This document shows positions 6,661 to 6,722 of a DNA stretch of 6,722 bases, piece by piece. The notes beneath the pieces are model-generated. The model was not told the DNA's origin. It did no database searches and saw only the letters and a program-made list of their open reading frames with translations. How positions within the stretch are numbered: the stretch's first letter is position 1; every line of letters begins with the position of its first letter. Origin of the DNA: an uncultured bacterium (GTDB taxonomy: Bacteria > Chloroflexota > Anaerolineae > JACIWP01); NCBI GenBank assembly GCA_903872005.1, contig CAIQJD010000119.1, positions 1-6,722 of the forward strand, written 5' to 3'. Position numbers and translations under genes: made by a program.

Positions 6661-6721
6661 CGTAGCATCGCCCCCTGTGGGCGTCCGATGCATTCGGACG
6701 GCCACAAGGCCCGATGCTACG
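6661..6721. repeat. Long imperfect hairpin, REP- or MITE-like palindromic element
   Basis: The outer arms CGTAGCATCG (6661-6670) and CGATGCTACG (6712-6721) are perfect complements. Inside are TGTGG/CCACA (6676-6680 with 6702-6706) and CGTCCGA/TCGGACG (6682-6688 with 6694-6700) around the 5-nt loop TGCAT. Together with two C-G pairs this gives about 24 bp in 61 nt. No T-run follows. It lies 26 nt upstream of the M20 start codon, so it is either a terminator of a gene beyond the edge, a 5' leader structure, or a dispersed palindromic repeat. Copy number cannot be judged here and the element may continue past the right edge. Confidence 0.6.
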
Positions 6722-6722
6722 A

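Overview
The window is gene-dense, GC-rich bacterial DNA with five complete protein genes, one gene cut by the left edge, and no RNA genes, insertion sequences or CRISPR arrays that I can see. All genes but one lie on the minus strand. The hexamer GCCGGC is very abundant (about 60 copies by hand count). Gene content, with a YqeC/MocA pair, a YHGW-type class III aminotransferase and a PNPOx-fold protein, fits a Chloroflexota-like environmental bacterium. That lineage guess is weak and rests on general resemblance, not on a marker gene.

Right part (2924-6722, minus strand): a cytoplasmic M20-family dizinc peptidase or deacylase (5276-6634) is followed after 39 nt by a 770-residue two-domain protein (2924-5236). 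That protein joins an amidohydrolase-2 type metal-dependent TIM barrel to a class III (GSA-aminomutase-like) PLP aminotransferase in one reading frame. The two genes look like an operon with three hydrolytic or transamination activities, suggesting processing of an amide- or amino-containing small molecule; the substrate is unknown. A long imperfect hairpin (6661-6721) of REP or small mobile-repeat type lies just upstream of the peptidase gene.

Middle (2270-2923): a lone plus-strand gene (2483-2848) encodes a small FMN-binding split-barrel (PNPOx-like) protein. It converges on the fusion gene, with a 13-bp perfect hairpin between them, and diverges from the transporter gene. The 213-bp divergent intergenic region holds a plausible promoter on each strand and a 16-bp inverted repeat that could be an operator.

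Left part (1-2269, minus strand): a 12-helix MFS carrier (1025-2269), then a YqeC-like nucleotide-binding accessory protein (145-960), then the first 48 codons of a MocA-like molybdenum cofactor cytidylyltransferase (1-145). yqeC and mocA overlap as TGATG. In known genomes this pair serves the maturation of molybdenum hydroxylases of the xanthine dehydrogenase family, so such an enzyme may be encoded beyond the left edge.

The most notable items are the amidohydrolase-aminotransferase fusion, the excess of GCCGGC, and the edge hairpin. I see no clear sign of a wholly new defence or mobile system here.
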